From Clostridia bacterium (lineage in GTDB: Bacteria > Bacillota > Clostridia > Oscillospirales > CAG-272), in assembly GCA_017958705.1 (NCBI GenBank), contig JAGDCE010000267.1, positions 1-5,553 on the forward strand: a stretch of DNA of 5,553 nt. The letters are read 5' to 3'. A program made the translations under genes and the position numbers. The notes beneath the pieces were generated by a model. That model saw only the letters and a list, made by a program, of their open reading frames with translations, was not told where the DNA came from and did not search any database. Positions 5,480 to 5,553 of this stretch are shown here, in pieces; the stretch's first letter is position 1, and every line of letters starts with the position of its first letter.

Positions 5480-5553
5480 GATTGCGCAGCGTCGATGGCG
5501 TCGGCCTCTGCATGCCGGCCGAGTGCCCCAACAGAGATGGGAGGGGAACAGGG

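Larger units (their letters stand above)
5233..5553. other. Non-coding GC-rich intergenic segment with structured repeats
   Basis: No credible gene is seen here. The only open frame of note, on the minus strand at 5349-5531, is low in complexity (Gly, Arg and Pro from G/C runs), has no ribosome binding site, and runs across the hairpins described separately. The segment has many homopolymeric C and G runs, several short stems and one terminator-like hairpin. A 6-bp stem, TCGGCC (5501-5506) with GGCCGA (5517-5522), occurs near the end. The window stops before any next gene, so the far border is unknown. Confidence 0.6.

Noticed and set aside
5349..5531. A 60-codon minus-strand open frame in the tail
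   Set aside because: It is built from G/C runs and hairpins of the repeat element, lacks an RBS and resembles the spurious small proteins that repeats produce in automatic annotation.

Overview
The window carries four protein genes in two convergent pairs, followed by about 390 bases of non-coding, repeat-rich DNA. The DNA is fairly GC-rich. It has strong GGAGG-type ribosome binding sites, TATAAT-type -10 boxes, a Gram-positive style signal peptide and a type I dockerin. Together these suggest an uncultured Clostridia-class Firmicute, probably a gut or rumen Oscillospirales-like organism; this placement is inference and no marker gene is present.

Layout. Bases 3-689 (+) hold a ThuA-like protein whose first few codons lie before the window. 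It converges on a 961-residue secreted modular protein at 730-3615 (-). The two genes share a hairpin terminator at 701-730. The secreted protein has, in order, a signal peptide, two copies of an unrecognised ~130-residue module, a two-repeat dockerin in an internal position, a GH99/GH71-like putative glycoside hydrolase barrel, and a C-terminal CBM9/DOMON-like beta-sandwich. A 164-base divergent promoter region (3616-3779) separates it from a GNAT acetyltransferase at 3780-4307 (+). That gene converges, over a second two-way terminator (4311-4344), on a cysteine-rich protein of unknown function at 4357-5160 (-), which has 18 Cys in 267 residues.

The tail (5161-5553) has the promoter and RBS of the cysteine-rich gene and then a GC-rich segment with no credible gene. 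In that segment two ~60-base units lie 100 bases apart. Each preserves a GCGCC/GGCGC hairpin and a GGGG-TT-CCCC hairpin although the sequence between differs, and a terminator-like stem with a T7 tract follows. This looks like a dispersed structured intergenic repeat, but that cannot be shown from one copy of the locus.

The genes do not form one operon; each appears to have its own transcript. ThuA-like proteins and the secreted enzyme both point to carbohydrate use, but their convergent layout gives no evidence of co-regulation. No CRISPR array, tRNA, rRNA, transposase or phage gene was seen.
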